From VFJZ01 sp038321545 (GTDB lineage: Bacteria; Actinomycetota; Thermoleophilia; Gaiellales; F1-60-MAGs149): 5,054 nucleotides of DNA. The position numbers and the translations under genes were made by a program. Below, in pieces: positions 4,844 through 5,054 of this stretch. The notes beneath the pieces were generated by a model. It was not told the DNA's origin. It saw only the letters and a program-made list of their open reading frames with translations, and did no database searches. Where the stretch lies: positions 1-5,054 of the forward strand of contig JBBQFB010000262.1 of NCBI GenBank assembly GCA_038321545.1, written 5' to 3'. Positions within the stretch are counted from its first letter, which is position 1, and the number at the start of each line of letters is the position of its first letter.

Positions 4844-5054
4844 ATGAGCGCCGCAGCTACCGAAGCAGCCCTGCAGGACCGGATCGGCCGGCCGGTCGAG
4901 ACGCTCGACACGCCTGCGCTGATCGTGGACCTCGACCGCATGGACGCGAACCTGCGCAGCTGGCAGGCCGCTGCAACCGCCCACGGTGCCCGCTTCCGGC
5001 CGCACATCAAGACCCACAAGATCCCGGCCATCGCGCAGCTCCAGGCCGACCTCG
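4844..5054 (+). CDS. Fold-III PLP enzyme, D-threonine aldolase / D-serine dehydratase-like, N-terminal part
   Basis: Seventy codons are present before the right edge cuts the gene; family members have roughly 370-400 residues. The start is set by the AGGAG at 4833-4837. Seen: RPVETLDTPALIVDLDRMDANLRSW at about 16-40, the first strand of the alanine-racemase-like barrel, and RPHIKTHK at 52-59, where K56 is the expected PLP-binding lysine. The family includes D-threonine aldolase (D-threonine to glycine plus acetaldehyde), D-3-hydroxyaspartate aldolase and D-serine dehydratase, all metal-assisted. The C-terminal metal-binding His/Cys residues that would help separate these lie outside the window. 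The neighbourhood contains an acylating aldehyde dehydrogenase, which makes an aldolase activity attractive but unproven. Confidence 0.85.
   Translation, partial: MSAAATEAALQDRIGRPVETLDTPALIVDLDRMDANLRSWQAAATAHGARFRPHIKTHKIPAIAQLQADL

Noticed and set aside
4160..5017. Minus-strand open frame of 285 codons opposite the lactonase
   Set aside because: It mirrors the lactonase and PLP-enzyme codons, crosses two real genes and has no recognisable domain.
1..5054. Mobile element, CRISPR, tRNA/rRNA or intrinsic terminator
   Set aside because: I saw no spaced repeats, terminal inverted repeats, transposase motifs, tRNA-like folds or hairpin-plus-T-run. Both operons continue past the window edges, so terminators would lie outside.

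Overview
This is a high-GC window (by eye about two thirds G+C or more, with strongly G/C-ending codons). It fits a soil-type actinobacterium or another high-GC bacterium, but I cannot fix the taxon. It is an ordinary chromosomal catabolic locus: I see no rRNA, tRNA, IS, phage or CRISPR sequence. Almost every base is coding. The only real gap is a divergent promoter region of about 120 bp at 1256-1375.

The leftward operon (minus strand) holds a fumarylacetoacetate-hydrolase-family (FAHD) enzyme at 1255-524. It is followed, with an ATGA overlap, by the N-terminal 175 residues of a class III PLP aminotransferase at 527-1, which runs off the left edge. The rightward operon (plus strand) starts at 1376. 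It holds an acylating acetaldehyde dehydrogenase homologue (MhpF/BphJ/DmpF family), a class II 4-hydroxy-2-oxoacid aldolase (MhpE/BphI/DmpG family), a GntR/FCD transcription regulator, an SMP-30/gluconolactonase-like lactonase, and the first 70 residues of a fold-III PLP enzyme (D-threonine aldolase / D-serine dehydratase-like), which runs off the right edge. The first three junctions of this operon are 4-bp ATGA overlaps. The last is a short gap in which the Shine-Dalgarno sequence overlaps the stop codon.

The genes read as a catabolic module that ends in pyruvate plus an aldehyde, with the aldehyde captured as acyl-CoA by the aldolase-dehydrogenase pair. Lactonase, FAHD enzyme and aminotransferase would act upstream, and the GntR protein would be the local regulator. 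The usual partner of such an aldolase-dehydrogenase pair, a 2-oxopent-4-enoate hydratase, is not in the window, and neither is an aromatic ring-cleavage gene. The aldolase also differs from BphI at the residues that set aldehyde size, C4 stereochemistry and the aldehyde tunnel, and the dehydrogenase differs at one conserved active-site Asp. The best lead is therefore a diverged aldolase-dehydrogenase pair serving a pathway other than classical meta-cleavage, possibly for an amino- or hydroxy-acid or a lactone-derived substrate. The substrate itself cannot be read from the sequence.
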